DNA of 64,000 bases, taken from assembly GCF_028553785.1 (NCBI RefSeq), contig NZ_CP067136.1, positions 372,001 to 436,000 on the forward strand, read 5' to 3'. Under the pieces are notes generated by a model. That model did not search any database and had not been told where the DNA came from. It saw only the letters and a list, made by a program, of their open reading frames with translations. Positions 30,117 through 42,500 of this stretch are shown here, piece after piece; position 1 is the first letter of the stretch; each line of letters starts with the position of its first letter. This DNA is from Paracoccus fistulariae (lineage in GTDB: Bacteria > Pseudomonadota > Alphaproteobacteria > Rhodobacterales > Rhodobacteraceae). The position numbers and the translations under genes are program-made.

Positions 30117-30822
30117 TGGCCGCGCCTGCGCCTCAACCCTTCGTCATGCATGGTGCCCGTGACGCCATGTCGGCGGGCCTAGCGCATATCGAGGAACAGG
30201 TGAAGGGGATCGAACAGGCCGTAGTGGAGAACCCCGGCCTCGCGTTCGACCTAGCAAAAACACTGGTCGAGAGCACGTGCCGCGCGATCCTCGACCAACG
30301 GACCATCACCTACAGCCACAAGGATGATCTGCCGAAGCTCTTCAAGGCAGCTGCCCGTTCAGTGCCCATGTTGCCTCCGACAGCCGCTGCGGCGGCGAGT
30401 GTGCGCGCAAGCCTCGACCAAACCATCGGCGGGCTGCACACGGCCATTCAGGGCATCTGCGAGTTGCGCAACCAATGCGGCTTCGCCTCGCATGGCGCAG
30501 GAGAGCCGCGCCCAGTCATGGAGGCGGTCCAGGCGTTGCTCGCGGCCGAGGCGGCCGACGCCATCGTCGGCTTCCTCCACCGGGTTCACCGGCAGGATCG
30601 GACACCCCCGCCGCCCGCCGGTCCGACCTTCGACGACAGCGGCCCCTTCAACGATCATGTTGACGAAACGTTCGGGCCGGTTCGCGTCTTCGATGTCGAG
30701 TTCAGAGCTAGTGAGGTCCTGTTCCGTTTGGAGCCCGAGACCTACCGCATCTACCTCGCAGAATTCGACGGCACCAGTGCCGAAGCTGACGCCGAATCCC
30801 CAGCCGAAGAGGAGGCCCAGCC

Positions 30823-30826
<4 letters not shown>
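30116..30826 (+). CDS. Abortive-infection-family protein embedded in the hsd operon
   Basis: A 236-residue protein. [19 protein letters not shown] followed by [44 protein letters not shown] matches the C-terminal Abi domain family (RNxxG...HG...). The C-terminal third is acidic. Start and stop overlap hsdS and hsdR by 1 and 4 bases, so it is part of the restriction operon and probably assists or safeguards it. Known proteins of this family are linked to phage-induced abortive infection, but the mechanism is not established here. Confidence 0.7.
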
Positions 30827-33942
<3,116 letters not shown>

Positions 33943-34019
33943 AACCGTGCATCGAGAAAAAGGTATCTATGTTTAGGATGAATCAAACTTCGGTTTTTAC
34001 CTTCAACGGGGGGCTTTGA

Positions 34020-35804
34020 TTGACTATTCAGCGCATTCAGAGCGAGGACTGCTCAGTCGCCAGCCTCTTGCAATCATTCTACGCGGTGCCGGATTATCAA
34101 CGTGAATACGTCTGGGACACGGACGAGGTCGAACAACTTCTGAAAGATGTTTGTGAAGAGATGGGCGACGGCGAAGCTCAGGATGCGCCCGAGTACTTCA
34201 TTGGCAGTATCGTTGTCTGTCCTGGTCGAGATGGTGTGCTCGATCTCATCGACGGGCAGCAGCGCATGACGACCCTCTACATTATGCTATGCGCCATCCG
34301 GGATCGCCTGGAAGAGCTCCGTGCACCTGCTTCGTCCGTACTAAATGCCCAGATCGCAGATGCTGCCGTGGACGTATCGGGCGAGGAACGGCTGCGATAT
34401 CGGCTGGATTTGCAGTATGAGGACAGCGGCGACGCGCTAACATCCCTTGCCGACGGTAAGGCTATAGAAACGCCATCGACGCAATCGATGCGCAACATGC
34501 AAAATGCGCACCACGTCGCACTCCGCTTCCTGCACTCGGAATTCGGTGAGGACGTCAAGGCCGTCCGCAAGTTCTATGGTTATCTCACAAACAAGGTGAA
34601 ACTGATCCGCATTCAGACCGAAGATGTAGCCAAGGCACTGAAGATATTCGAGACGATCAATGACCGTGGCGTCGGCCTAAACTCCATGGACCTGTTGAAG
34701 AACCTACTCTTCATGAAGACACCCAAGGGGCAATTTGACCGGCTCAAGCACACATGGAAGGAGCTGCAGGACACGATTTTCCGCATGGGTGAAAAGCCCT
34801 TGCGTTTTCTGCGATATTTCATTTTCAGCCGCTACGATGTTGAACTCCTGCGCGAGGACGAGATCTACGGATGGCTCTCAAAGAACGACGCTTTGGTCGG
34901 ATATGGGCGCGATCCCGTCGGCTTCGCCAAGGAACTTGTTTCGGCGGCTAGAGCCTACGAGTGCTTCCGTGCTGGCAAGAATGAAAAGGGCGAGCGGAAT
35001 CGATTCCTCGACAACATCCGGTTTCTCGGTGGCAAAGCCGCGCGTCAGCATTTGATCTTATTGCTTGCGGGTCGTCATCTCGGCCCCGCGCTTTTCGATC
35101 GTCTGACCGCCGAGGTGGAAAATTTGTTCTTCTGCTACGTGATTACCCGAGAACCGACGCGAGATTTTGAGCGGGATTTCGCGAAGTGGGCGACTGAGCT
35201 TAGGCAGATTACATCTGAAGATGAACTCGACGTTTTCATCGTTGCGCGCTTTGACAGAGCGAAGGCCGACCTAGTCAACAGGTTTGATGATGCAATGGGA
35301 CGCCTCGCGCTCAGCAGCCTGCAGCTCTACCGGTTCCGGTATGTTCTGGCAAAACTAACGCAGCAGGTGGACCTGCGAGCCTACGGGGATACCGAGGGCA
35401 CGATGTGGCTCGGAAACTATGTCAGCGGCGGGTACGAGGTCGAACACATCTTTCCACAGACACCAAGCGCAGAGGCTGCTGCGGAGTTCGGCGGGGTAAG
35501 CGATCCCGAAGTCGTTCAGAGGCTAGGCAATTTGGTTCTGGTTGAAAAGTCCATCAACACGTCACTTGGCAATCGGCCATACAGCGAAAAAAGGCCGGTT
35601 TACCAGCAGTCTAAATTATTGCTCACGCGGGCGTTGAGCGAACGGCCGCAGGTTGGCGCAAATACTCGGATCGACAGAGCCGTAGCCTCGATTGAACCTT
35701 ATGCCGAATGGAACGAGACATCTTTGCATAAACGTCAGCGCTCCCTTGTAACGCTTGCGCGAGCGGTTTGGGGGCTTCCTGAGCAAGCTCCTTCATTGCC
35801 TTGA
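34020..35804 (+). CDS. DUF262/DUF1524 protein, GmrSD-like restriction factor
   Basis: A 594-residue protein starting with TTG (GGGGGG lies just upstream; no in-frame ATG fits). The N-terminal DUF262 domain has the nucleotide-linked motif IDGQQRMTTLYIM (about residue 79) and DYQREYVW; the C-terminal DUF1524 domain has the HNH-like nuclease motif GGYEVEHIFPQ plus NLVLVEKSINTSLGN and a K. This domain pair occurs in GmrSD and SspE-type factors that degrade modified phage DNA. It ends 12 bases inside the converging cassette. Modified-base specificity is inferred. Confidence 0.85.
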   Translation: MTIQRIQSEDCSVASLLQSFYAVPDYQREYVWDTDEVEQLLKDVCEEMGDGEAQDAPEYFIGSIVVCPGRDGVLDLIDGQQRMTTLYIMLCAIRDRLEELRAPASSVLNAQIADAAVDVSGEERLRYRLDLQYEDSGDALTSLADGKAIETPSTQSMRNMQNAHHVALRFLHSEFGEDVKAVRKFYGYLTNKVKLIRIQTEDVAKALKIFETINDRGVGLNSMDLLKNLLFMKTPKGQFDRLKHTWKELQDTIFRMGEKPLRFLRYFIFSRYDVELLREDEIYGWLSKNDALVGYGRDPVGFAKELVSAARAYECFRAGKNEKGERNRFLDNIRFLGGKAARQHLILLLAGRHLGPALFDRLTAEVENLFFCYVITREPTRDFERDFAKWATELRQITSEDELDVFIVARFDRAKADLVNRFDDAMGRLALSSLQLYRFRYVLAKLTQQVDLRAYGDTEGTMWLGNYVSGGYEVEHIFPQTPSAEAAAEFGGVSDPEVVQRLGNLVLVEKSINTSLGNRPYSEKRPVYQQSKLLLTRALSERPQVGANTRIDRAVASIEPYAEWNETSLHKRQRSLVTLARAVWGLPEQAPSLP

Positions 35805-36215
35805 ATGCGGTAAGGCTGAAGCATTCCTTTCGACACCGATGTCCGACAGCTGCTCATTCCATTTCAATGAATTCGGCTCCAACACCCGCGCCAGCGTGAC
35901 TTCCGGCCCCTGCTTCCCGTCCAGGATCGTTTCGATGATGTCGGGCGCGAGCAGCGTTAGCCGCAGGACCCGGGTCATGTAGGACGGCGCGATCCCCTCG
36001 CGCTCGGCCAGTTCGGCGATGGTGGCGAACTCGCCCGACTCGAGCATCCGCTTCCAGCGGAAGGCGCGGGCCAGCGCCTTGAGCAACGTGCTGTCCGCCT
36101 TGCACGGCTGCACGGCGCCATGTGGTAGCTGCATCTCCTTCCGTCCGCCGCGCTTAACGATGCGGAACGGGACGTGCAGCGTCACCGTCTCGGGGATTGG
36201 CGCCCAACGGGTCAT
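35793..36215 (-). CDS. HTH protein of the recombinase cassette
   Basis: A 140-residue protein with a central KorB/ParB-type helix-turn-helix (ATIAELAEREGIAPSYMTRVLRLTLLAPDIIETILDG). The N-terminal region (HVPFRIVKRGGRKEMQLPHG) is conserved in homologues located next to recombinase genes. ATG 36215 overlaps the recombinase stop by 4 bases. Probably binds DNA, perhaps the recombination or control site of the cassette. Confidence 0.75.
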   Translation of the reverse strand: MTRWAPIPETVTLHVPFRIVKRGGRKEMQLPHGAVQPCKADSTLLKALARAFRWKRMLESGEFATIAELAEREGIAPSYMTRVLRLTLLAPDIIETILDGKQGPEVTLARVLEPNSLKWNEQLSDIGVERNASALPHSRQ

Positions 36216-37537
36216 GCAGCTTCTCCCATTCCGCCGGCCAGCATATCGCGCGCGAGGTCGCGGAGGCCGTCGACGCGGAGGCGGACGTTCAGCCCGTCCG
36301 TGCCGATGTCCACGCGCTCGACCAGAAGCGCCACGATGCGGGCCTGCTCTGCCGGGAAGAGTTCGTCCCACAGCGGGTCGATCTGCTGAAGTGCCGCGCG
36401 GGCATCTGCCTCAGTGATGTCGTCGGCATGCGTGCGCGCCGCCTTCCACGTTCCCGCCACGATCTCCGGCTGGCGGAACACGACGCGGAGCTGGTCGATG
36501 ACGGCCGCCTCGATCTCGCCCGCGGGCACGCGGCCGACAGGACACGAACCCGCACCATGCTTCAGCACCGTCTGGCTGACATAGTAGCGGTAGAGCCTGT
36601 CGCCCTTCTTGGTGTGCGTTGGCGAAAAGGCTGCCCCGTCTGGGCCGAACATCAGTCCCTTAAGCAGCGCCGGTGTCTCGGCGCGGGTCCGTGCGGCGCG
36701 CTTTCTTGGGCTCTCCTGCAGGATGGCGTGGACACGGTCCCATGTCTCTCGGTCGACGATCGCGTCGTGCTCGCCGGGATAGCTGTCGCCCTTGTGGACC
36801 GCCTCGCCGATATAGGCGCGGTTGTTCAGCATCCGGTAGAGGTACTTCTTGTCGATCCGGTTGCCGCGCGGCGTCCGGATGCCGCGTTTGGCAACCCCTC
36901 GCGCGAGCTCCGTGCCCGATCCGATCTCGACGAAGCGGGCGAAGACCCAGCGGACATGCTCGGCGGCGTCCTCATCGATCACCAGTTTCCGGTTCTCGAC
37001 GCGGTAGCCGTAGGGCGGCACCCCACCCATCCACATGCCCTTCTTGCGGCTGGCGGCGACCTTGTCGCGGATGCGCTCGGCCGTCACCTCGCGCTCGAAC
37101 TGGGCAAAGCTGAGCAGAATGTTCAGCGTCAGCCGCCCCATGGACGTGGTCGTGTTGAACGATTGCGTGACCGAGACGAAGGTAACTCCGTTTCTGTCGA
37201 ACACCTCGACCAGCTTGGCGAAGTCGGCCAGTGACCGCGACAGTCGGTCGATTTTGTAGACCACCACCACGTCGACCAAACCGTCCTCGATGTCTTCAAG
37301 CAGCCGCTTCAATCCGGGCCGTTCCAGCGTGCCGCCGGAGATGCCGCCGTCGTCATACTGATCGCGGACCAGCACCCAGCCCTCGGAACGCTGGCTGGCG
37401 ATGTACGCCTCGCAGGCCTCCCGCTGGGCGTGGAGGCTGTTGAACTCCTGCTCCAGCCCTTCCTCGGAGGATTTCCGGGTGTAGACCGCGCAGCGCTGCT
37501 TGCGGACGACCTTCGATTTTTCCGGCGGCCTCATCAT
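36212..37537 (-). CDS. Serine recombinase (resolvase/invertase superfamily), zinc-ribbon cysteines lost
   Basis: A 441-residue serine recombinase. The N-terminal catalytic domain has AVYTRKSSEEGL (active-site serine), YDDGGISGGTLERPGLKRLLEDI and YKIDRLSRSLADF; the Recombinase domain (PPYGYRVENRKLVIDEDAAEHVRWVFARF... IGEAVHKG) follows from about residue 165. Where large serine integrases carry a zinc ribbon, this protein reads GLMFGPDGAAFSPTHTKKGDRLYRYYVS, with the cysteines gone. It may integrate or invert the element it lies in. Start ATG 37537, overlapping the DUF2924 stop. Confidence 0.93.
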   Translation of the reverse strand: MMRPPEKSKVVRKQRCAVYTRKSSEEGLEQEFNSLHAQREACEAYIASQRSEGWVLVRDQYDDGGISGGTLERPGLKRLLEDIEDGLVDVVVVYKIDRLSRSLADFAKLVEVFDRNGVTFVSVTQSFNTTTSMGRLTLNILLSFAQFEREVTAERIRDKVAASRKKGMWMGGVPPYGYRVENRKLVIDEDAAEHVRWVFARFVEIGSGTELARGVAKRGIRTPRGNRIDKKYLYRMLNNRAYIGEAVHKGDSYPGEHDAIVDRETWDRVHAILQESPRKRAARTRAETPALLKGLMFGPDGAAFSPTHTKKGDRLYRYYVSQTVLKHGAGSCPVGRVPAGEIEAAVIDQLRVVFRQPEIVAGTWKAARTHADDITEADARAALQQIDPLWDELFPAEQARIVALLVERVDIGTDGLNVRLRVDGLRDLARDMLAGGMGEAA

Positions 37538-37989
37538 GTCCGACCCCTGTGATTCTTGAGGCCGAAGAAGACCCACCCGTTCCAGCGCGTGCCGGTGATG
37601 GCCCGGGCGATGGCAGACAGCGACTTGTAGGGCCGCCCCTGCCATTCGAAGCCGTCGGCGGTGACGGTGACGATGTGTTCGACGCCCTGCCATTCGCGCA
37701 GGAGGCGCGTGCCGGTGATGGGGCGGTCGCGGTCGAGGCACATTCCGCGCTTCTTCTTGTCCCCGCCGTCCAGTTCCTCACCCAGCCGTTCCAGCCGCCG
37801 GATGGTCTCCGGCTTCAGCCCGCCATAGGCGAGTTCCTGGATGCGGTAGGCCAGGCGGCTTTCCAGGTAGCGGCGATTGAACGGCGGCGGCTCGCTGTCG
37901 AACAGGTCGCGCCACTGTTTCTTCAGGTCCGGCGTTGGCGTGGTCTTCAGCGTGGCCAGGCGCGCGGGGATGGGGTCGGGCTTGTTCAT
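37534..37989 (-). CDS. DUF2924 family protein
   Basis: A 151-residue DUF2924 protein: WRDLFDSEPPPFNRRYLESRLAYRIQELAYGG (helix bundle), PITGTRLLREWQGVEHIVTVTADGFEWQGRPYKSLSAIARAITGTRWNGWVFFGLK. The second half resembles the RAMA-type fold and may bind DNA. It is almost always found beside this type of serine recombinase. It lies between the small gene and the recombinase with ATGA overlaps. Biochemical role unknown. Confidence 0.9.
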   Translation of the reverse strand: MNKPDPIPARLATLKTTPTPDLKKQWRDLFDSEPPPFNRRYLESRLAYRIQELAYGGLKPETIRRLERLGEELDGGDKKKRGMCLDRDRPITGTRLLREWQGVEHIVTVTADGFEWQGRPYKSLSAIARAITGTRWNGWVFFGLKNHRGRT

Positions 37990-38210
37990 GCATTTCTCCG
38001 ATGAGTTGGAGTTGCATGACGGCATTGGTCGCTGGACAAGTGTAGGCAACCTTCTCCAGTATCGTCAGATGCTTCGCCTGTATCCCGCATGCGCAACCGA
38101 ACCAGCCCGAGCGCCAGCAGGCCGCACAGCTCGGCGCGGCGTTCTGCGGGCGTCATCGCCGAAGGGGCGAGTGGGTTGGGGCGGCGAATGGGACCGGGAT
38201 CGAACATCAT
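37986..38210 (-). CDS. Small leading protein of the recombinase cassette
   Basis: A 74-residue protein (ATG at 38210; a second ATG one codon later). SAMTPAERRAELCGLLALGLVRLRMR is the conserved core seen in short proteins upstream of DUF2924 in alphaproteobacteria. The rest is low-complexity. Its stop overlaps the DUF2924 start by ATGA, making it the first gene of a four-gene operon ending at 35793. Confidence 0.7.
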   Translation of the reverse strand: MMFDPGPIRRPNPLAPSAMTPAERRAELCGLLALGLVRLRMRDTGEASDDTGEGCLHLSSDQCRHATPTHRRNA

Positions 38211-38293
38211 GATCCATCGGTGCCGGATTGCGCCGATGACCGCGACCTCGGAACGGGTCAGCCCGTGCCCGGCCGGAAAGGGTGAACCCCTCC

Positions 38294-38307
38294 GGTGTTG
38301 CAACACC
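38294..38307. promoter_or_regulatory. Perfect palindrome GGTGTTGCAACACC in divergent promoter region
   Basis: A 14-bp perfect palindrome centred between the cassette start (38210, minus) and the gene at 38378 (plus). The same GTGTTGCAACAC core recurs at 44184-44195 in another phage control region. Candidate operator for a prophage regulator. Confidence 0.5.
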
Positions 38308-38377
38308 GCGATGGGTTGAGGGGTCAGGGCGTTCCCATTATGTTCGAACTGTCCCCTATCGATTCACGAGGCCGCCC

Positions 38378-39091
38378 ATGTCGCTGCAGACGCTCGACCG
38401 TACCCAATGGAGTTTTGCAGAGGCGCTGGCCCATGTGCAGACCGTGACGGTCGCGCGGCGCGCCGTGGAAGCGGCAAAGCTGCCGCCGAAGCCAGCGCCG
38501 GCATACCAGACTTGGAACCCGCCGCAGGATCCCGCGGTGGCTTGGAAGGCAGAGGCGGAGACGGAGCTGCTCGTCGCGCTGCGGGACGGCGATCTTCTGG
38601 CACAGGGGCGCTTCACCGAGGAGCGGACCCATGGCTGGGGCCATGGCGGCAGCAGCAGCGGCTTCGGTCTGCATTCGGGCTATCACACCAGCATCCGCCC
38701 GGAGCAGTGGCGCGAGGGCAAATACTCCTTCGGTCGTCTGACCGCGCGGGATTGGGAATTCATCGACATCCGGGTGGCGCGTTTTCTCGTGAAGGCGATC
38801 TGGCCAGATTTTATTCCGGAGCCTATGCGGTCAATGCAGGGCGCGGCGGATGCGATTTACACGACGCCTTATCTCGACCTGATGCAGGCCGCGATTGCGC
38901 ATTTCGGGATTTCGCCGCGGAACCAGGGCAAGAAGGAATGCCTGATGGACTGGTTTCTCGAGCAGCAGATCGAGGGCGAACCGGTGTCGAACAAGCTGGC
39001 CGACGCCATGGCCACGTTGATCCGGCTGCCGTCGGCACAGCGCGGCGGCGCGAAGCGGGTGCTGGGGCCCGATCTGCGCCAGACCGGATAG
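38378..39091 (+). CDS. Phage hypothetical protein
   Basis: A 237-residue soluble protein, ATG at 38378. It contains a Gly/Ser/His-rich segment (HGWGHGGSSSGFG), an acidic/aromatic core (FIDIRVARFLVKAIWPDFIPEP) and a C-terminal basic helix. I do not recognise a family. First gene of the rightward phage transcription unit, under the same palindrome-bearing promoter region as the leftward recombinase cassette. Confidence 0.65.
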   Translation: MSLQTLDRTQWSFAEALAHVQTVTVARRAVEAAKLPPKPAPAYQTWNPPQDPAVAWKAEAETELLVALRDGDLLAQGRFTEERTHGWGHGGSSSGFGLHSGYHTSIRPEQWREGKYSFGRLTARDWEFIDIRVARFLVKAIWPDFIPEPMRSMQGAADAIYTTPYLDLMQAAIAHFGISPRNQGKKECLMDWFLEQQIEGEPVSNKLADAMATLIRLPSAQRGGAKRVLGPDLRQTG

Positions 39092-39581
39092 AATCGGCGA
39101 AGGCGTCGGCAAACGCGTTAACGACGACAACGCGACTATGACGGCGGCTGACTTGGGCCCGTCCCGTTAGCCTTGCCCTCAATACGTCTGGTATAGATGC
39201 GGCCCCCGGACGCTGGGGGTCTCGATGAAGGGCGGAACCGTTCAACCTGTTCGCGCGGACGAGGGGTCACCCCACTGAACGGCTGCGGCCGCCATGGGCA
39301 TTGCAAACGGCTCACTTGACCCTTTGGGGTCCACCCATGATCTGACCTGATTCCAATGCCTTGCCGGAAGGGGTCACCCCTTTCCGCTGAGGCTTCGCGT
39401 GACCGGGCGGACCGGTTCCGACGTCGCGAGGGTGGTCTGATGCGCGGCAGAACCGGGGGCAACGACGCCCTCCATCCGGTTCCGCAGCACCCGTGTCCGC
39501 CCGTCTCCGCCACCTCCTGCGCCCCGCCGCATCGGCCAATCGGCCGACCGGTTGGGATGCGGCCGTTCCGCGGGGCCGGCG
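39092..39581. other. 490-base phage control region with repeated GGGGTCACCCC
   Basis: No supportable gene. The region holds two exact copies of GGGGTCACCCC, at 39263-39273 and 39370-39380, 107 bases apart, each close to CTGAACGG or CCGCTGAGG-like sequence, plus TTGACC and other GGGGTC fragments. It precedes the primase-helicase gene, so an origin, iteron set or operator is plausible. Inference from position and symmetry only. Confidence 0.5.
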
Positions 39582-42500
39582 ATGAGCGGACGGGACTGGC
39601 AGGCCTTCGACGCTGAGCTGCGCGCCCGCGTGCCGGAGCTGGCGGTGGAGCTTCTGGGCAAGCCGACATTTCGTGCCGGCCAGGAATGGCGATGGGGCCG
39701 CAAGGGCAGCCTTTCGGTCGTGATCGGCGGCGCCAAGGCGGGCATGTGGTTCGACCACCAAGAAGGCCGGGGCGGCTGGTTCTCCGACCTTGTCGGCCGC
39801 GACCTCGGGATGGCGCGCGAGGATGCCACCGACTGGATCGCCGACCGGATAGGCATGGAGGCGCTGCCCCGACCGGCTCGTCAGCGGTCAACACCAGGCG
39901 CAACGCCCGCGAACGATCCGGGCGAGCCGCCAACGGCACCGGCCACGGCGCCGCCCGAGACCATCCCCGATGACGATACTGCGTCTGCGCCAAACCGGGC
40001 GGTTGAGGCAGCCGTGCGGGCCACCCGGATCTGGTCCAGCGGGCGTCCCGCCCTGAACGACCATCCCTATCTCGTCGCCAAGCATGCCGCGCCTCTCGCT
40101 CTGCGCATGGATACGAGCGGCCGGCTCGTCGTGCCGCTGCAGGACATCGACGGCAGGATCCACAGTCTGGAAAAGATCGCTCCGGATGGGGCCAAACGTT
40201 TCCTAGCCGGTGGCGCCAAGAAGGGGCACTTCGCGGTGGTGGGCGCGGAGCCCGGGCCGATTGCCAAACCCACCGGCCCCATCCTGATCTGCGAGGGCTG
40301 GGCGACCGGCGCCAGCCTGCACATCGCCACGGGCCATACCGTGATTGCGGCCATGGACGCGGGTAATCTCATGCCGGTGGCTGAGGCGCTGCGGGCGCGC
40401 TTTTCGGTGGCCGACCTCGTCCTGGTCGCCGACAACGATAAGAAGCCCGACCGCGATACCAATCCTGGCGTCGAGGTCGCGCGCAAGGTGGCGCTTGCGG
40501 TCAAGGGCCGTCTTGCCGTGCCGGACAGCCCGGGTGATGCCAACGATCTGTTCTGCGCCGAGGGACCGGAGGCCGTCGCGGCACTTGTCGCCGGCGCGGC
40601 CGGGATCCCGCCGCCACCGCCGACCTATCCCGCACCGGTCCTCACGCCCGACGAGGCCCGCGCCAGCCTTGCCGAGGCCATCGCCGGCTTCATGGCCGCG
40701 ATCCCGGATTACTGGGCAGCCGTGGAGGCGGCGCAGGAGGAGGCGAAAAACCCCGACGCGGACCGCGACCCGCTGGATTTCAACATCGTGGCGCGCGCCG
40801 CGCTGCCGCCGCTCCTCGGCCTGCCGGTGGACGTGGGTCTCGGCAAGACCTCGAGCGCGCGCGCCGCTATCGCCGAGCTGATCGCTGCGGGCGCCCTCGG
40901 CAAACGCAAGGTCGTCTATGCCGTCCCCCGCCACGATCTCGGAGCCGAGCAGGTCGCGGCCGTCGAGGCATTGGGTGTCAGCGCCATGCTCTGGAAGGGC
41001 CGCACGGCGCCCGATCCCACCGACGACAAGCCCGACCGGCTCATGTGCCTCGACACCGAGGCCACCTTCGACGCGCTCGAGATTGAGCACCCCGTCGAGC
41101 AGAGCTGCTGCAAGGTCAAGAACGGGGCGGAACTGCTCCTCTGTCCACTGTTCCACGACTGCGGTTACCAGCGCCAGAAGCCGCTGGCGCAGGCCGCGCA
41201 GGTCATCGTCTGCGCCCATGACAGCCTCTTCCACATGAAGCCCGAGGCCATCGGCGAGGTCGGGCTCCTCGTCATCGACGAGGCCTTCTGGCAGTCGGGC
41301 CTGCGCGGTCTCGACGGCAAGGCGACGCTGACGCAGGACGGGCTCGAGCCCGGCCGGACCTCGCTCACCTGCTACAACGGCAAGGGAAAGATGGATGTCG
41401 GCGCCACGGCCGACCTGGTCGCCGCGCGGGAGCGGCTCTGCAAGGCGCTGCGGGTCACGGAGCCGGGGCCGCTGCGTCTGGGCTTGCTGGAAGCCGTCGG
41501 CCTCACCCCGGACGACTGTCGCCATACCGCGACGCTGGAACGCCGCCGGATGCGCGACGCAGGCCTCCGCCCCGGCATGTCGCCTGTCGAACGGCGCAAG
41601 CGCATCGAGGCGATCCTGCCGCAAGCGGGCGAGCCATGGGCGCCGCCCGGGCGCTGCGCCACGCTCTGGCTGATCCTCGCCGAGGCGCTGGAGAACGGCC
41701 ATGACGCCGCCGGCGCGGAACTCGTGCACGAGATGACCGAGGCCGGTTCGGTCCGCGCGCTGCGCCTGCGCTGGCGCAGCACAATGAGGAAAGGTTGGGC
41801 CGCCCAGGCAGCGATCCTGCATCTCGACGCGACGCTGCGGCCGGAGCTCGTCCAGACCTACCTGCCACGGATCGACATCGGCACGCCCGTCGCCGCGCGC
41901 CAGCCCCATGTCCGCGTGCGCCAGGTGACCGGCAGCCCGACCTCGGCCCGCGCCCTGACGCCATCCCCCGACGCACCCGAGCGGGACCGCAAGGCCGCCG
42001 CCACCCGGCTGCGCGATCTCCGGGCCTGGATCGACCTCCGGGCGCGGCAGTGCCATCGCCCCGGCCGGGCCATCAATCTCCTGGTGGTGGGCCAGAAGGC
42101 CGCCATCGATGCGCTCAGGTCGGCCGGGCTGCCGCCGCGGGTCGAGGCGGTGCATTTCAACGCGCTGAGCGGGCTCGACCGCTGGGGCGGGATCGGCGGC
42201 ATGGTCGTGCTCGGCCGCACACTGCCCACGCCACGCACGGTCGAGCTGATCGCCATGGCCCTGACCGGCCGCGTGCCCGCGCCGAACCCGGACGATGCGG
42301 GCTGGTGGTATCCCATGGTCGAGCGCCGCATGCGTCTCGCGGGCGACCGGACCGCGCCGCTCGCGATGGAGGCACATGTCGATCCCATCGCCGAGGCCGT
42401 GCGCTGGTGCATCTGCGAGGGCGAGCTGATCCAGGCGATAGGCCGCGGGCGTGGCGTCAACCGCACCGCCGCCACGCCGCTCGAGATCGACCTGCTCACG

